Source: Gnetum montanum (lineage: Eukaryota; Streptophyta; Gnetopsida; Gnetales; Gnetaceae). Taken from it: a stretch of DNA of 64,000 nt. Shown piece by piece: positions 21,350 through 32,345 of the stretch. The notes beneath the pieces are model-generated. The model saw only the letters and a list, made by a program, of their open reading frames with translations, did not search any database and was not told the DNA's origin. The number at the start of each line of letters is the position of its first letter. Position 1 is the first letter of the stretch. The stretch is from positions 1,022,328 through 1,086,327 of the forward strand of contig MNCI01026431.1 of assembly GCA_015680685.1 (NCBI GenBank), read 5' to 3'. Both the position numbers and the translations under genes were made by a program.

Positions 21350-21853
21350 GAAACAAACTACATCTGATGAAACCATGAAGTGAATGATTTAATATCTTGT
21401 AATTAAGATATACAAATACAACTTTCTGTAATAGGAAAAAATGTTTAGCACCATTTTGAAATTAAAATTTAAGCGTCATCATAGAGATTTACAACGTCTC
21501 AGTCCATTCCTTCTCACAAATAAAAGAAACAAAGGAATACTTTATACATCAGGAAAATACATTTATAAGGCAAAGATAGCTGTCCAGGGCTTGTTTTATA
21601 GTTAACTCTATCTCATTGTCCTATTTGAAAAAGAAAACTAATCTAAAACCAAAAAACCATCCATAATCTAAAACAATATTCATTTATACAGAATGTATTG
21701 ACTGCAGAGGTGCTCCTTGGCCTTTATCTGGCTTCTTGAGTTTTGTTCATGTAATTGACACCATGATATCTCCTATTTGAGGTAGAATGGGTCGCAATGC
21801 AAAGCCCAGTCACATATATTGGTCATTTGACTTGCTAATGAGACATTTAACCA
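21350..21853 (+). repeat. Right copy of edge repeat, first part
   Basis: Collinear with 6911-7412: AACAAACTACA start, ACCATGAAGT, GGAATACTTTATA, AATTGACACCATGATATC and GAGACATTTAACCA all occur in order. Ends at AACCA (21849-21853), the target duplication of the copia element. A 21-bp insertion (AGTTAACTCTATCTCATTGTC region) distinguishes it from the left copy. Confidence 0.85.
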
Positions 21854-22424
21854 TGTTATAATCAGATCTGAAAACACACTACAAATGCTCTAGAGAAATT
21901 ATTAGAACCCTACTAATCTGAATAAATCATTAGAGGCAAAATATTGCACTGTAGCAGGTCAAGAAACACTATAAATCACTCTCAAAATGTTCTAAACTCT
22001 AGCAAACATTTGCTGTAATAACAAAATGAAACCAGAATGAAAACAGTAAAAATAGCACAAGAACACAAAGAGTTATGTGGTTCGGGCCCTTTTTACCCTA
22101 CTTCCACAACAATGCTAATCTGTCTTCTATTCTTCTCAAATATTCAGGACACAAGCCATCCTTGTAACTTTTCCAAATACCTAATCTGTTATTCCAACAG
22201 ATCTCAGATCAACACCAACAAGACTCACGTCTCCAAGGTAAAACCTTGATATAATGCTTTCACTTCAAAGCACACTCTAAAGGCTACCCCAAGGCTTCTA
22301 TTTATGAAGAAACATGAGGACCAAACCCCAATCCTAATACATATGGGATAAAACACATCCCCACATCAAATGCAACATAAAAGGAAATACAACAATTAAT
22401 GTATTTGTCATCATTTTTCCAACA
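21854..22424 (-). repeat. 3' LTR of large copia element
   Basis: 571 bp, TG...CA ends (TGTTATAATCAG to TTTCCAACA on the plus strand). On the minus strand a TATA box CATAAATAGAAG lies at about 22296-22307. Single copy of the segment that is duplicated in the 5' LTR. Confidence 0.95.
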
Positions 22425-22477
22425 AACTTCCCCTTGAACACAAATCCAACCAGCCTTTAAAAGATGTGCACTTCTGA

Positions 22478-23242
22478 TTAAGCTTCAGTTATCCCAAGCT
22501 TCTTCCTACAGAAAATGTGTTTTTCAGCTCTCACTGGTTTTGTTAAAGCATCAGCAACGTTGAGCTTTGTATGGACCTTTTGAACATGCACCAAGCCATC
22601 CTCTATGATTTCTCTTATGAAGTGGAATCGGACATCTATATGTTTTGTCCTAACATGAAAGGCAGAATTCTTTGCAAGATGGATTGCACTCAAACTATCA
22701 CAAAACACAACATACCTTTGTTGTTTTAATCCAAAAGACTGCAAAAATCTCTTCATCCATAACATCTCCTTACATGCTTCTGTGAGGGCTATGTACTTTG
22801 ATTCAGTTGTAGATAAAGTTACTAGTGGTTGTAGACGTGACAACCAACTCACTGCTGCACCACCAAAAACAAATGTGTACCCTGTAAAAGATCGTCTTGT
22901 ATCATCATCAGCAACAAAGTTTGCATCTACAAAACCTTCAATGTGTAGATTAGCATCTCCAAAACATAAGCAATGCGCTTTTGTGCCCTTTGAATATTTT
23001 AAAATCCATTTGACAACTAACCAGTGATTCCACCCATAGTTGGTCATTAATCTACGAACTACTCCAATGGCATAAACAATATCAAGACGTGTACAAACCA
23101 TGGCATACATCAATGACCCAATAGCAGAAGTATATGGGATATTTTTAACCTTTTCAAAATCCTCTTTTGACTTTGGACAGTCCTTCTTTGATAAATTAAA
23201 TTGTGATGAAAAAGGTGTACTTACAGGTTTTGCATCCTCCAT
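22478..23242 (-). pseudogene. pol: Copia RT end and RNase H
   Basis: 254-codon frame. It begins with MEDAKPVSTPF and IPYTSAIGSLMYAMVCTRLD, the RT-RNase H connection of copia. RNase H follows: GFVDANFVADDDTRRSFTGY (first Asp), STTESKYIALTEACKE (Glu), FCDSLSAIHLAKN (Asp) and HIDVRFHFIRE. Ends LNVADALTKPV and a short tail, the usual copia pol C-terminus. The open frame is complete from the stop at 23243 to the natural end, and the catalytic residues are present. Confidence 0.9.
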
Positions 23243-23941
23243 GTTGAAACGCTTTAGAACCTTTCCAATATAATCTTCCTACCTCAACCACAGCTTTTTC
23301 CTTTTTCTGTCCCTGTAAATATTCATACCAAGAATTTTCTTTGCCTATCCCAAATCCTTCATAGCAAATTCTTTGCCCATTTCCAATTTTAAACGTTTTA
23401 TCTCTGCTATATCATTTCCAGCAATTAGCATATCATCAACATACAACAACAACATTGTAAATTTACCTGAAACATCTCCAGAAAAATACACACAATGGTC
23501 TAGGTTCTTTTTCTGATAAGATAGCTTCTTCATGAAAGTATCAAACCTTTTATACCACTGCCTAGGGGTTTGTTTCAAACCATATAAACTCTTTTTCAGT
23601 TTACAAACCAAACCTGAACCTTGCTGTTCTTCATACCCTTCTGCCTATTTCATGTAAATTTCCTCCTCTAAATCTCCATGGAGGACTACTATTTTTATAT
23701 CAAGTTGTTCCAACTCTAAGTCCATGCAAGCCACCAATGATAGCACTAAACGTATAGAAGAGTGTTTTACTACTGGAGAAAAAAAATTTTGAAAGTCAAT
23801 ACTTGGTTTCTGTGCATAGCCTTTCACCACCAACATAGCCTTGAAAAGTTGTTCCCCATTTGCCTTTGATTTAATTCTATATAGCCACCTGCACTTCAAG
23901 GGTTTTTTCCCTTTTGGCAACTGAACTAGCTCCTAGGTTTT
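23243..23941 (-). pseudogene. pol: Copia reverse transcriptase
   Basis: Two main frames. 23645-23920 gives the N-terminal CRWLYRIKSKANGEQLFKA and DFQNFFSPVVKHSSIRLVL; 23345-23611 gives KKSLYGLKQTPRQWYKRFD and the intact catalytic box LLLYVDDMLIAGND. Stops at about 23642 and 23343 (the latter G*AK, consistent with a Trp codon TGG becoming TAG) break the chain. Orientation and order match RNase H downstream and integrase upstream. Confidence 0.9.
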
Positions 23942-23944
23942 GTT

Positions 23945-25762
23945 CTATTGGAGTGATTCCCATTCATCATTCATAGCTGCCTTCCACTTTGTGGCATCAA
24001 CACATGTCATGGCTTCCTTCGATGTTTCTGATTCACCACTATCGCTATAAAGTACATAATTCAATGAGGGAGAGTACCTATCAGGAGGTCTGGTAGATCT
24101 GGTTGACCTTCTAACCCAATGAGACACATTTGTAGCTTGTTGTTCATCATCTTCTACCTCATTTTCTTGTTGTCCTGCATTTTCTCCTTTTCCTAAGTTC
24201 TCAACTTGCTGCCATGTACTTTCAGCATGTTGTCCAAAGTTTCCAGATCTGGAAAATCCATGAATTTCATCATTTTCAATTTCTTTAGTCACGCTAAAAG
24301 GAGTCCTTATGCTTTCTAAGCCATTTCTGTCCTTGTCTTTCTTTTGCAACTCACTAAACATCACATTTTCTCTTAATTTAACGTCCCTTGATCTCACTAC
24401 ACATTTCAATTCAGGATCCCAAAGTCTGAATCCTAACTCATCTTCTCCATATCCAACAAATATGCAACTTTTAACCTTGTCCTCCAACTTAGTTCTGTTT
24501 TCCTTTGGAATATGCATAAATGCCTCACATCCAAAAACTCTTAAATGACTGTATGAAATGTTTTTACCTTTCCAAACAACTTCTGGAATAGCATTATCAA
24601 TTGAAGAATGTGAAGACCTATTCACCAAATATGCAACAGTCATAACTACCTCTCCCCAAAATGCTTTAGGTAGGCTTGCACCTGAAACCATTGTTCTAGC
24701 ATGATCTAGCAATGTTCTGTTGCATCTTTCAGCAACTCCATTTTCCTGTGGTGTGCTAGGAGGGGTATGAATGTGCCTAATTCCTTTGATGTTGCAAAAA
24801 TCAGCAAATACTTTAGAAGTGTACTCCCCACCATTATCAATTTGTAAACATTTTATTTTCAGACGTGTTTCATTTTCTACTCTTGCAACAAATGTTTTGA
24901 AAACTAAAAACACTTCATCTTTTGATTTCAACATATAAACCCAAACCTTCCTTGTACAATCATCTATGAAAGTCACAAAATAAATAGATCCACCAAGAGA
25001 AATGAGAGTCATAGGACCACAAACATCAGAATAAACCAATTCTAACTTATTTTTCTTTTTGCTGTCCAAATCCCTACGAAAGTTTACTCTCCTAGATTTT
25101 CCAACTAAATAGTCTTTGCAATTAGTTTGAGCATAAGAAAATACAGGAATGAGAGTCTGATTTTGAAGTACCTTTAAGCTTGACCAGCCAATGTGTCCAA
25201 AACGTCTATGCCACACTTTAGAATTTTCTGTATCGAAAATTGTTGCAATAGAGTTGCATGAATCTGCAATCAATGTATATAAGATGCCCTCCTTCTTTCC
25301 TTTCAGAATGGTCATGATTCCCTTGGAAATCCTCCAATGTCCTCCTCCACTACTAAAATTCAAACCTGAATCATCTAGCTGTGGAACTGAAATCAACTTC
25401 TTTGTAACTTTAAGAACATGTCTAATGTTATTTATTGTCACCTTTGGCATCCCTACTTGTTGCAGACTTATACTTCCAATTCCAAGAACTTTTAAAGTTT
25501 TTCCATTAGCAGCATATACAAAACTAGATTCAACTTTATGATAAGATGCAAAACAAGACTTATCTGGACAAATATGAAAGGAGGCACCTAAGTCAATCAA
25601 CCAGATGTCACTGCTACATCCATCTACCACCATTGTACATTGTTCTTGAATCAGAAAACTAACGTTTTCATCAGCTACATGTACCTCTAATGTTCCTTTT
25701 TCTGACTTCTTCTCTTTTCCTTTATTTTTCTGTGCTTTCCATGCAAAGCAATCCTTCTTCAA
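23945..25762 (-). pseudogene. pol: Copia gag end, protease and integrase, 605-codon frame
   Basis: Longest open frame in the window. Starts within the gag zinc knuckle (GHLKKDC). Protease active site reads WLIDLGASFHIC, with Leu where Ser normally stands between Asp and Gly (TCA to TTA). GAG-pre-integrase motif VWHRRFGHIG; the zinc finger CxxC is now NCKDY. Integrase core Asp, Asp, Glu occur in LVYSDVCGPM, LQIDNGGEYTS and PQENGVAERCNR. The C-terminal part has VFGCEAFMHIPKENRTKLEDK and GYGEDELGFRLWDP, the usual copia integrase end. Stops separate it from gag and RT. Confidence 0.92.
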
Positions 25763-26270
25763 ATGACCTTTCTTCTTGCAGTACTAGCACTCTTGAGTTT
25801 GAGTTTTGCCATGTGATACTCCTTTGTCTGTGCTTCTCCCCCTACTGGGGAAACGTCTCCTACTTCTACCTCTTTCCTCTGCTACATGAACATTTTCAGA
25901 TCTAGAAGATTCATCTACTCTTCCTTTTGAATCCTGAAGGGTAGACACAACATGTTCAAATGTCATAGATGAAACACTCATAGAAGTAGTAATAGATGTC
26001 ACAATTGCAAACTAGGAATCAAGTAAAGAGTCTAACAAAGCATAGGATTTAACTAAATCTGAAATAACAATTTTATATTCCTCCAACTTATTTAGATTTT
26101 CCATCATCTCATCCAAATGATCTTGAAAAAACACATCAGATCTCTTCTTGCATCTAAAAACTTTCTGATAAATGTGAAAGGTATTCAAACCTGATACTTT
26201 GTCAAACCTATTCCTCAACGTTTTCCATAGATCATGCGGATCCATATCAGGTTTGATTGAGGCCAAAATC
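25763..26270 (-). pseudogene. gag: Copia gag (UBN2-type) remnant
   Basis: 26012-26266 encodes DPHDLWKTLRNRFDKVSG and YKIVISDLVKSYALLDSLLDS, the middle of plant copia gag. 25784-26002 continues with a Ser/Arg-rich linker (EERGRSRRRFPSRGRS) towards the zinc knuckle, which reads C*YCKKKGHLKKDC: the CX2CX4HX4C spacing is intact but a TAG replaces the residue after the first Cys. The N-terminus (26270-26470) is too diverged to define a start. Confidence 0.8.
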
Positions 26271-26479
26271 CCATTGCTTAGGGTTGGATGAATAAAAGAT
26301 AATGCCCTACTCTTAATTTTCCTCTAATCAACATTTGACATTTCTGCTGGTTGAGAGGGTTCTAGGCCTCTTGACACTCCTTTTGTGCTAAAACAGCCTT
26401 CATCAAAATGCTCCAAACGTTTCAGTTCCTTCCTACCAACCTTTCCGTTGTTTGCAACCTCTTCATCTCTTTAAATCTA

Positions 26480-26491
26480 GCTCTAATACCA
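26480..26491 (-). other. tRNA-Met primer binding site, large copia
   Basis: On the minus strand TGGTATTAGAGC, one change from the canonical site, two bases inside the 5' LTR end. Fixes the orientation of the element. Confidence 0.85.
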
Positions 26492-27295
26492 ATTGTTATA
26501 ATCAGATTTGAAAACACACTACAAATGCTCTAGAGAAATTATTAGAACCCTACTGATCTAAATAAATCATTAGAGGCAAAATATTGTTGTACTGTCCAAA
26601 ATCATCAATCTCCGGCTGGAATGAAACAGAAACCTGGAGATCCCCAAACACACACAGAAGACCCTACCTTCGCTTGAGGGCAAGCTGGAATTAACGAAGG
26701 CAAAGTACCTTGAGTGGTCCGCACGCAGATCAGACAAGGATTTCCCCGAACGTACACCGATATATTGTACGCTGGGTTATACGTAAACGGCGTAACTAAT
26801 GTAAAATGGAGTGTAAACGTACAGGAACATAAACAATAAGCATGCAATAATGAACGAAAACTGTAACAAATCTTAGCAAAAGAAATATGATAATATTATT
26901 GTGAAACTAAAAGTTACAATGCACCGGTCTAATGCAGTTGTGGATCTGACACAAGGCGGACGAAGAGCCCCAGTGGATGCGGAGAGATGATGGTGTGCTG
27001 GTTTGAACCGCAGGCACAGCGTGAAGGCTGTATGCTCAGCGTGCAAGGTTGAGGTCTAGCGTACAAGTTTTTGTTCGGCTCTAGTTTTTCAGTGTCTCTG
27101 GTTCTTTTTTTGTCTTAGGTTTGCTCAAAATTGCCAACCTTTTATCTAGTGAAAAATTCAGGTTTTTTATAAGATCTTGGGCCTTGGATTCGGATTTGGA
27201 AGGGTATGAGTGGTCGTGGGTGAGAGGATTTCGGGTCGGATGACATGTGGCTACGTTGTCCGAGTGCATAGAAAATTACAACTGTACAGCGTGTT

Positions 27296-27555
27296 GCATG
27301 CCAGCGTACAGGGTGCCAGCGTACAGGATGCCAGCGTACTGCATGCCAACGTACAGGATGCCAACGTACAGGGTGCTAGCGTACAGGATGCTAGCGTACA
27401 GGGTGCCAGCATACAAGATGCCAGCGAGCGTACAGGATGCCAACGTACAGCGTGCCAGCGTACAGGATGCCAGCGTACAGGATGCTAGCGTATAGGATGC
27501 CAACGTACAGGGTGCCAGCATACAGGATGCTAGCGTACAGGATGCCAACGTACAC
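27296..27555. repeat. 15-bp minisatellite in solo LTR U3
   Basis: About 17 units of GCCAGCGTACAGGAT with substitutions and one 4-bp insertion near 27426. Because 15 is a multiple of three, pentapeptide-repeat open frames appear in several frames on both strands; these are not genes. Confidence 0.9.
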
Positions 27556-27779
27556 CAAAAATGTACCTAGCATACACGCATGAAAATGCTTCATTTTAAG
27601 GTCAAAACTTGATTTTCGAGTGCCTGTGATGTGCCCAACAATTGCCCTACCTCCAGGAGTTAATTTCACATGAAAATCTCGTTGTTTGGTGCCTGTTTTG
27701 GGCTGTTTCTGGTGGTGTACGCTGGGCTGCACGCCCAGCGTGCAAAGTACGTATGCTCAACGTACAGGTCATGGAAGTG

Positions 27780-28270
27780 CATCATTTCGAGGTTGAAACT
27801 TGATTTTTGGGTGCTTGAGAGCTACTGGGGACCCTGGAAAAGGTCCTAAGGGGTCCAGGCACTCAATTCTGGCATGTTTTGACTCATTTTTGGGGCCCAA
27901 AAGTTGTTGTACACTGGCTGCACGCTGGGGGTATACGCTGGGCGTACAGGAATGAAAGACCATCATTTGGAGCCCAAAATTTGATTTTCAAGTGCCTAAG
28001 AGCTGTTGGGGACCTTGGGGAAGGTCTTGGGGGGTCCATTTGCTCAATTCTGGCATGTTTTGACTCATTTTTGGGGCCCAAAAGTTGCTGTACGCTGGCT
28101 GCACGCTGGGCGTACAGGAATGAAAAACCTTCATTTAGAGCCCAAAATTTGATTTTCAAGTGCCTGAGAGCTGCTGGGGACCTTGGGGAAGGTCCTGGGG
28201 GTCCAGATGCTCAATTCTGTCATGTTTTGACTCATTTTTGGGGCCCAAAAGTTGTTGTTTGCTGAGCTGT
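27780..28270. repeat. Three ~170-180-bp tandem units in solo LTR
   Basis: Units share AAAATTTGATTTTCAAGTGCC, GGGGACCTTGGGGAAGGTC, CTCAATTCTGGCATGTTTTG and GGGGCCCAAAAGTTG. Unit starts at about 27791, 27971 and 28139. GCGTACAG/GCTGGGCGTACAG words link the units to the minisatellite. Confidence 0.85.
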
Positions 28271-28868
28271 ACGTTGGGCATGTATAGGCCAGCGTACAGG
28301 ATGCATACTTAGTGAAAACCAAGTATTTTGAGCTCAAGATTTGCCAAGTTTGATGCCAGATGTCATTGTAGTCTTCTGTGGGTCCCAAAGAACCGTTTCT
28401 TGTTGAGTTCAACTTTGCTTGAAGCTGTCTGTGAGGCCCTCAAGCTTCAATCATGTTGGGGAGCATCATGACTTAGCGCGATTCTTGTTGGAGAAGTACT
28501 AAGCTCAGAATTTTGTGGTGTTTCAATTGCGTTGTAGCAGGTAAAGAAACACTATAAATCACTCTCAAAATGTTCTAAACTCTAGCAAACATTTGCTGTG
28601 ATAACAAAATGAAAGCAGAATGAAAACAGTAAAAATAGCACAAAAACACATAGTTATGTGGTTCAGGCCCTTTTTACCCTACTTCCACAACAATGCTGAT
28701 CTGTCTTCTATTCTTCTCAAATCTTCAGGACACAAGTCGTCCTTGTAACTTTTCCAAACACCCAATCTATTATTCCAACAGATCTCAGATCAACACCAAC
28801 AAAACTCATGTCTCCAAGGTAAAACCTTGATATAATGCTCACTTCAAAGCACACTTTAAAGGTTACCC

Positions 28869-29002
28869 CAAGTCTTCTATTTATGAAGAAACATGAGGAC
28901 CAAACCCCAATCCTAATACATGTGAGATAAAACACCAAGCCTCCTATTTATGAGGAAACATGAGGACCAAACCCCAATCCTAACACGTGGGATAAAACAC
29001 AT
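28869..29002 (-). repeat. 67-bp duplication of the copia promoter segment
   Basis: Copies at 28869-28935 and 28936-29002, both with CTATTTATGA.GAAACATGAGG, which on the minus strand is the TATA box and its surroundings. The 3' LTR has one copy, so the duplication arose after insertion. Confidence 0.85.
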
Positions 29003-29068
29003 CCCCACATCAAATGCAACATAAAAAGAAATACAACAATTAATGTATTTATCTTCATTTTTCCAACA

Positions 29069-29224
29069 AACCATGCCAGCATTTGGTGAATAAAAAAACA
29101 TCGTGCTAATCTGGCTTTTCTAAATTTCCCTTACAATGCGTTAAGAGTCCACAGATAATGCATTCTTTAAAATAGCATATTCTTTTTGGAAACAGTGTAA
29201 AAAATTTATATATACACATTGAAT
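29069..29224 (+). repeat. Right copy of edge repeat, second part
   Basis: Begins with the second AACCA and continues CATGCCAGCATTTGG, GCTAATCTGGCTTTTCTAAATT and TTAAGAGTCCACA, matching 7408-7560. Similarity to the left copy stops near TATACACATTGAATAC, where the left copy runs into virus and this one into unrelated DNA. Confidence 0.85.
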
Positions 29225-29546
29225 ACGTTACAATCTAGAAAAGCCTGGAACAAGAATATGTAAAGAGATTTATGTGCTTTTACATTGAATTAAGGGGAGA
29301 GAAACATGCCTCAGCAAAGCTAAGGAATACATTAAAAAAAAAACTTATTAAACAATGTTTTTAGTTTGGACTTTGCTCTGTCTTTTTAGAATTTTTGGTA
29401 ATTATTTGTATCCTACTGCACGATGGATTAAGATCAGCGGCTTTGGCTTTGGCAGTTCCTGCACACCATAAAACATTTGTGTTAAATGTTATATCACGAA
29501 GCTTGATCGTGTAGATCAAAAAATAACGGAATATGTACTGGAGTGC

Positions 29547-29756
29547 CTATGTTTGAAAATCACCGTTAGATCCCTTGTGCCTTTTTCGTTGATACACTTG
29601 GTTCCACTTATTGGAAGTTTCTGGCTTTGAATATGGATAATCTTCTCTAGTTTTTGAAGGTTCCTTTTCTTTCTTCTTCTGCACTGATGCAGACTTTATC
29701 TCAGCAACTTGTGACTTTATAAAACACCCTACAGCCAGCTGTCCATAAACACCCAA
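29547..29756 (-). CDS. Candidate distal exon, basic low-complexity C-terminus
   Basis: Minus-strand frame ending in KKKEKEPSKTREDYPYSKP and RKRHKGSNGDFQT then stop. AG dinucleotides suitable as acceptors occur near 29689 and 29725. It is charged and disordered, as many nuclear proteins are at their ends, and lies on the same strand as the Agenet gene 8 kb upstream. No homology is recognised. Linkage to that gene is inference only. Confidence 0.2.
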   Translation of the reverse strand: MGVYGQLAVGCFIKSQVAEIKSASVQKKKEKEPSKTREDYPYSKPETSNKWNQVYQRKRHKGSNGDFQT

Positions 29757-29801
29757 CCTTTACTGTTTAAATATTGAGCTGAATCAAAGATTGAAATAAA
29801 A

Positions 29802-30020
29802 CTAATATTTCATACGATGATAGGATTTAACAGGAAAAGTATGTTTTTTAATAGTAATAAAAAATTCTCCTGCAACAGGTTAAAAACTTGAATCCACAAA
29901 AATGTAAATTCTAATATTTCATATGATGATAGCATTTAACAGGAAAAGTATGTTTTTTAGTAGTAATAAAAAATTCTCCTGCAACAGGTTAAAAATTTGA
30001 ACCCACAAAAATGTAAATTC
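29802..30020. repeat. 109-bp tandem duplication
   Basis: Two copies starting CTAATATTTCATA.GATGATAG at 29802 and 29911, both ending in CCACAAAAATGTAAATTCTA, with few differences. Confidence 0.9.
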
Positions 30021-31869
30021 TAAATTCGAGAAGCTAACAGTTCAAAATAAAAATCAGAAATAAAATCTAGCAGGATAGATTAGAAAAATGAAATTAAAAT
30101 GCTGACCTGAATATTTCAAAATTGAAGACAGGAATTCAACATGATCAGATGCAACTGCTTGGCCACATATTCACAAAAGAAAAAATAGAATAAAGAAGAA
30201 AAGGTTTTTGAATTCATGTATATTAGGCATGCACTTTTTAAAATTTGTGGACCTCCAAAAGTAGGCTTCAAGGAATCAAATTGTATAGCTCTTTTTACAA
30301 AACATGCAAACATTGCAACTGTAGCTAACAATAAAATCAGCAATTAGTAAAAGGGTTACCCATTTATTTGAAATTTTCCTTCTAATTATTTTGGATTGTT
30401 TTCTTGGATTACAGCTATCAAAGAAAGTTGTTTAAAGCATGATTGGGTTTGAAACAGTTAACCCATTACTAAGGATCACATCCTGAACCAGTAAGCCAAA
30501 CCACAGTGTAAACAAAGTAGAAAAAACAATCTGAGGATGTGCAGTACCCATAACATATTAACTGGCTTTTCTTTTGAGACATTCTAACTGTCTCTAAATC
30601 AACCTTTATTTCTTGCACTGTTATTAATCAATGAAAAACACTGCATGGTATCAAGCCACTGTTATTTGACAAGGCTAGGGTAAGGATGATTATGATATCA
30701 AAAATTATCTTATATACTGAATGCAAGTTACAGAAAGAATCAGACAATGAAGTACAAAGAACATTTATAGTTTACTAATATTTCAAATATTATAAACACC
30801 CAACTAATTTTAATTTAAAATTAGGCATTGATTGAATTGTTTTTCATTACCATCATTTTGAATCCATCATCAAACTGTTTTATAGCATCAAACAACAGCA
30901 CAACACGACAACTCGGCAAAATCACCCAGGAGATATAGTTGATGTTTCTTCAATATCAGGGGTGTTTTGTGATGCTTCTGCATTCCCTATACATCGTAAT
31001 TCATGAATTTTATGCTAGGGATGTATCTCAACGATACACTAGAGGGCCCTAAGTGCATTGGCTTTACAAATAACACAAGGAATATATCAGGCACATGATA
31101 TTTTTTGGAAGGATGACCAGATGCATATGTAACACATTTGTGCTACTTAGTGCCTTAGCCTTCTAATTAGACAGCAAATGACCTTAGCCTTTCAAGTTAT
31201 GCAAAAGCATACCTTCTTTTTACTTATATTTCCTTGTATGAGGGCCCTCACTGTATTTAATTTAAGCAGCCCTCTTTAAATATTGCAGGCAACACCACTT
31301 TCTTGCCTCATGTCACGCTGCTGTTTGTTGTTAAAAAGGAGTTTAAAAGCAGAGTCTGTTTTTGGACGAAAGGAATTTCAAAGCTCAGGATGTTTTTCAA
31401 GGAAAGGAGTTTGGAAGCACATGATGATTTTAAAAGCAAGACTATGTGCGTGAAGTATTTGCTTGTGCTTGCTGCTCAATGCCTTGGCCTTCGAAGTAGC
31501 ATTGTTGTGGCTGAACAATCAAGGTTATCATTATGGTGGCATTTGCCACAACTTAATCATTGACAACAACAATACAACAAAAGATACAGGAGAATTGCAA
31601 CATAATAATGAAATCAATGGTAGTGCAAATGCATGCAATGTGGCCATAGTTGTAGGAGTTGCAGACAGTGACAGCAGGATACATAGTAAAGGAGAAGAAT
31701 GTACCTTGGTGTTGAGGGTAGCAAACAACACTGGTGGCTTCAGCTGGTTATGATCACTTTGTAGCCAAGTATCATGAGAAGCTATGTTAAGGGTAGCCAC
31801 TCTTGATTGCAAAATAAAAGGATTTGTGGTTGGATCAATGATATATATGGTTTCTTTAGCACATTTGTT

Positions 31870-32345
31870 ACTGTTTTGCAGGACATATTGTTCTTATAGG
31901 GTTCATTATTATTTTCACAAGATAGGTTTCTCATATGGGTTCATTTTTATTTTGCAGGCAATACAATTCTTGTGAGGTTCATTGTTGTGTTCACTAGACA
32001 AGTTGTTCTTATAAGGTTGGTTGTTGTGTTCACAAGCTAGGTTGTTCTTGCAAGCTAACTACTACGTTCAAAAGAAGGGTTATTCTTGCAGGTTTGTTGC
32101 TATGTTTACAAAATTATTCATTGGTTCTTTATTATTTTTGCAAGATGGAATATTCTTAAAAGTTCATTCCTTATTTTGCAGGATGAACTATTCTCCCAAG
32201 TTCATTCTAGTTTCACGAAACATATCGTGCATGTGTATTTGAAATTGAATACTATACATTTCGAGATAGAATTTGAGTTGAGGGGGAGTATTCCAAAGTT
32301 TGTTCCTCATATTGGCATTGAAGGGGTAATTGTTGGAATAGATAG
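31870..32345 (+). repeat. Degenerate ~45-bp repeats ending in a polypurine-like tract
   Basis: Irregular repetition of a block like AGGTTCATTGTTGTGTTCAC with TTTGCAGG and GTTCTTAT words, about eight times to 32225. It is followed by TTGAGGGGGAGTATTCC at 32277 and TGTTGGAATAGATAG at 32332, resembling a copia polypurine tract and LTR start. Possibly the end of a decayed copia element; no pol seen. Confidence 0.4.

Larger units (their letters stand above)
26588..28525 (-). repeat. Solo LTR nested in copia LTR
   Basis: 1,938 bp starting TGTACTGTCC and ending GGTGTTTCA on the plus strand, flanked by ATTGT (26583-26587) and ATTGC (28526-28530); the other copia LTR has ATTGC at this point, supporting a 5-bp target duplication with one change. 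On the minus strand a TATA box (CTTATAAAAAA, about 27164-27174) separates a long repeat-rich U3 from R-U5. No internal region is present, as for a solo LTR produced by LTR-LTR recombination. The family is unknown. Confidence 0.7.
21854..29068 (-). mobile_element. 7.2-kb Ty1/copia element in right edge repeat
   Basis: Minus-strand element with LTRs at 21854-22424 (3') and 26494-29068 (5', enlarged by a solo LTR), a primer site inside the 5' LTR, a polypurine tract (AAGGGGAAGTT on the minus strand) next to the 3' LTR, and a perfect target duplication AACCA at 21849-21853 and 29069-29073. The undisturbed repeat at 6909-7560 shows the empty site. Domain order gag, protease, integrase, RT, RNase H is that of Ty1/copia. 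Several stops make it defective, but much longer frames survive than in the virus, so it is younger. Confidence 0.95.
26494..29068 (-). repeat. 5' LTR of large copia element, interrupted by a solo LTR
   Basis: Matches the 3' LTR in two parts, 26494-26587 and 28526-29068, with a 1.94-kb solo LTR between them. It also carries a 67-bp tandem duplication not present in the 3' LTR. Confidence 0.92.

Noticed and set aside
25191-25541. Plus-strand frames inside 22478-26270
   Set aside because: They are antisense shadows of the copia polyprotein.
27210-27548. Overlapping open frames with pentapeptide repeats on both strands
   Set aside because: They are produced by a 15-bp minisatellite in a solo LTR U3; any frame stays open when the unit is a multiple of three.
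6909-29224. The ~650-bp edge repeats as LTRs of one element
   Set aside because: No TG/CA ends, no primer site or polypurine tract beside them, and the enclosed gene order is permuted.
31303-31812. Short frames on both strands near 31.5 kb
   Set aside because: No recognisable domain, overlapping on both strands, next to degenerate repeats; not enough to call a gene.
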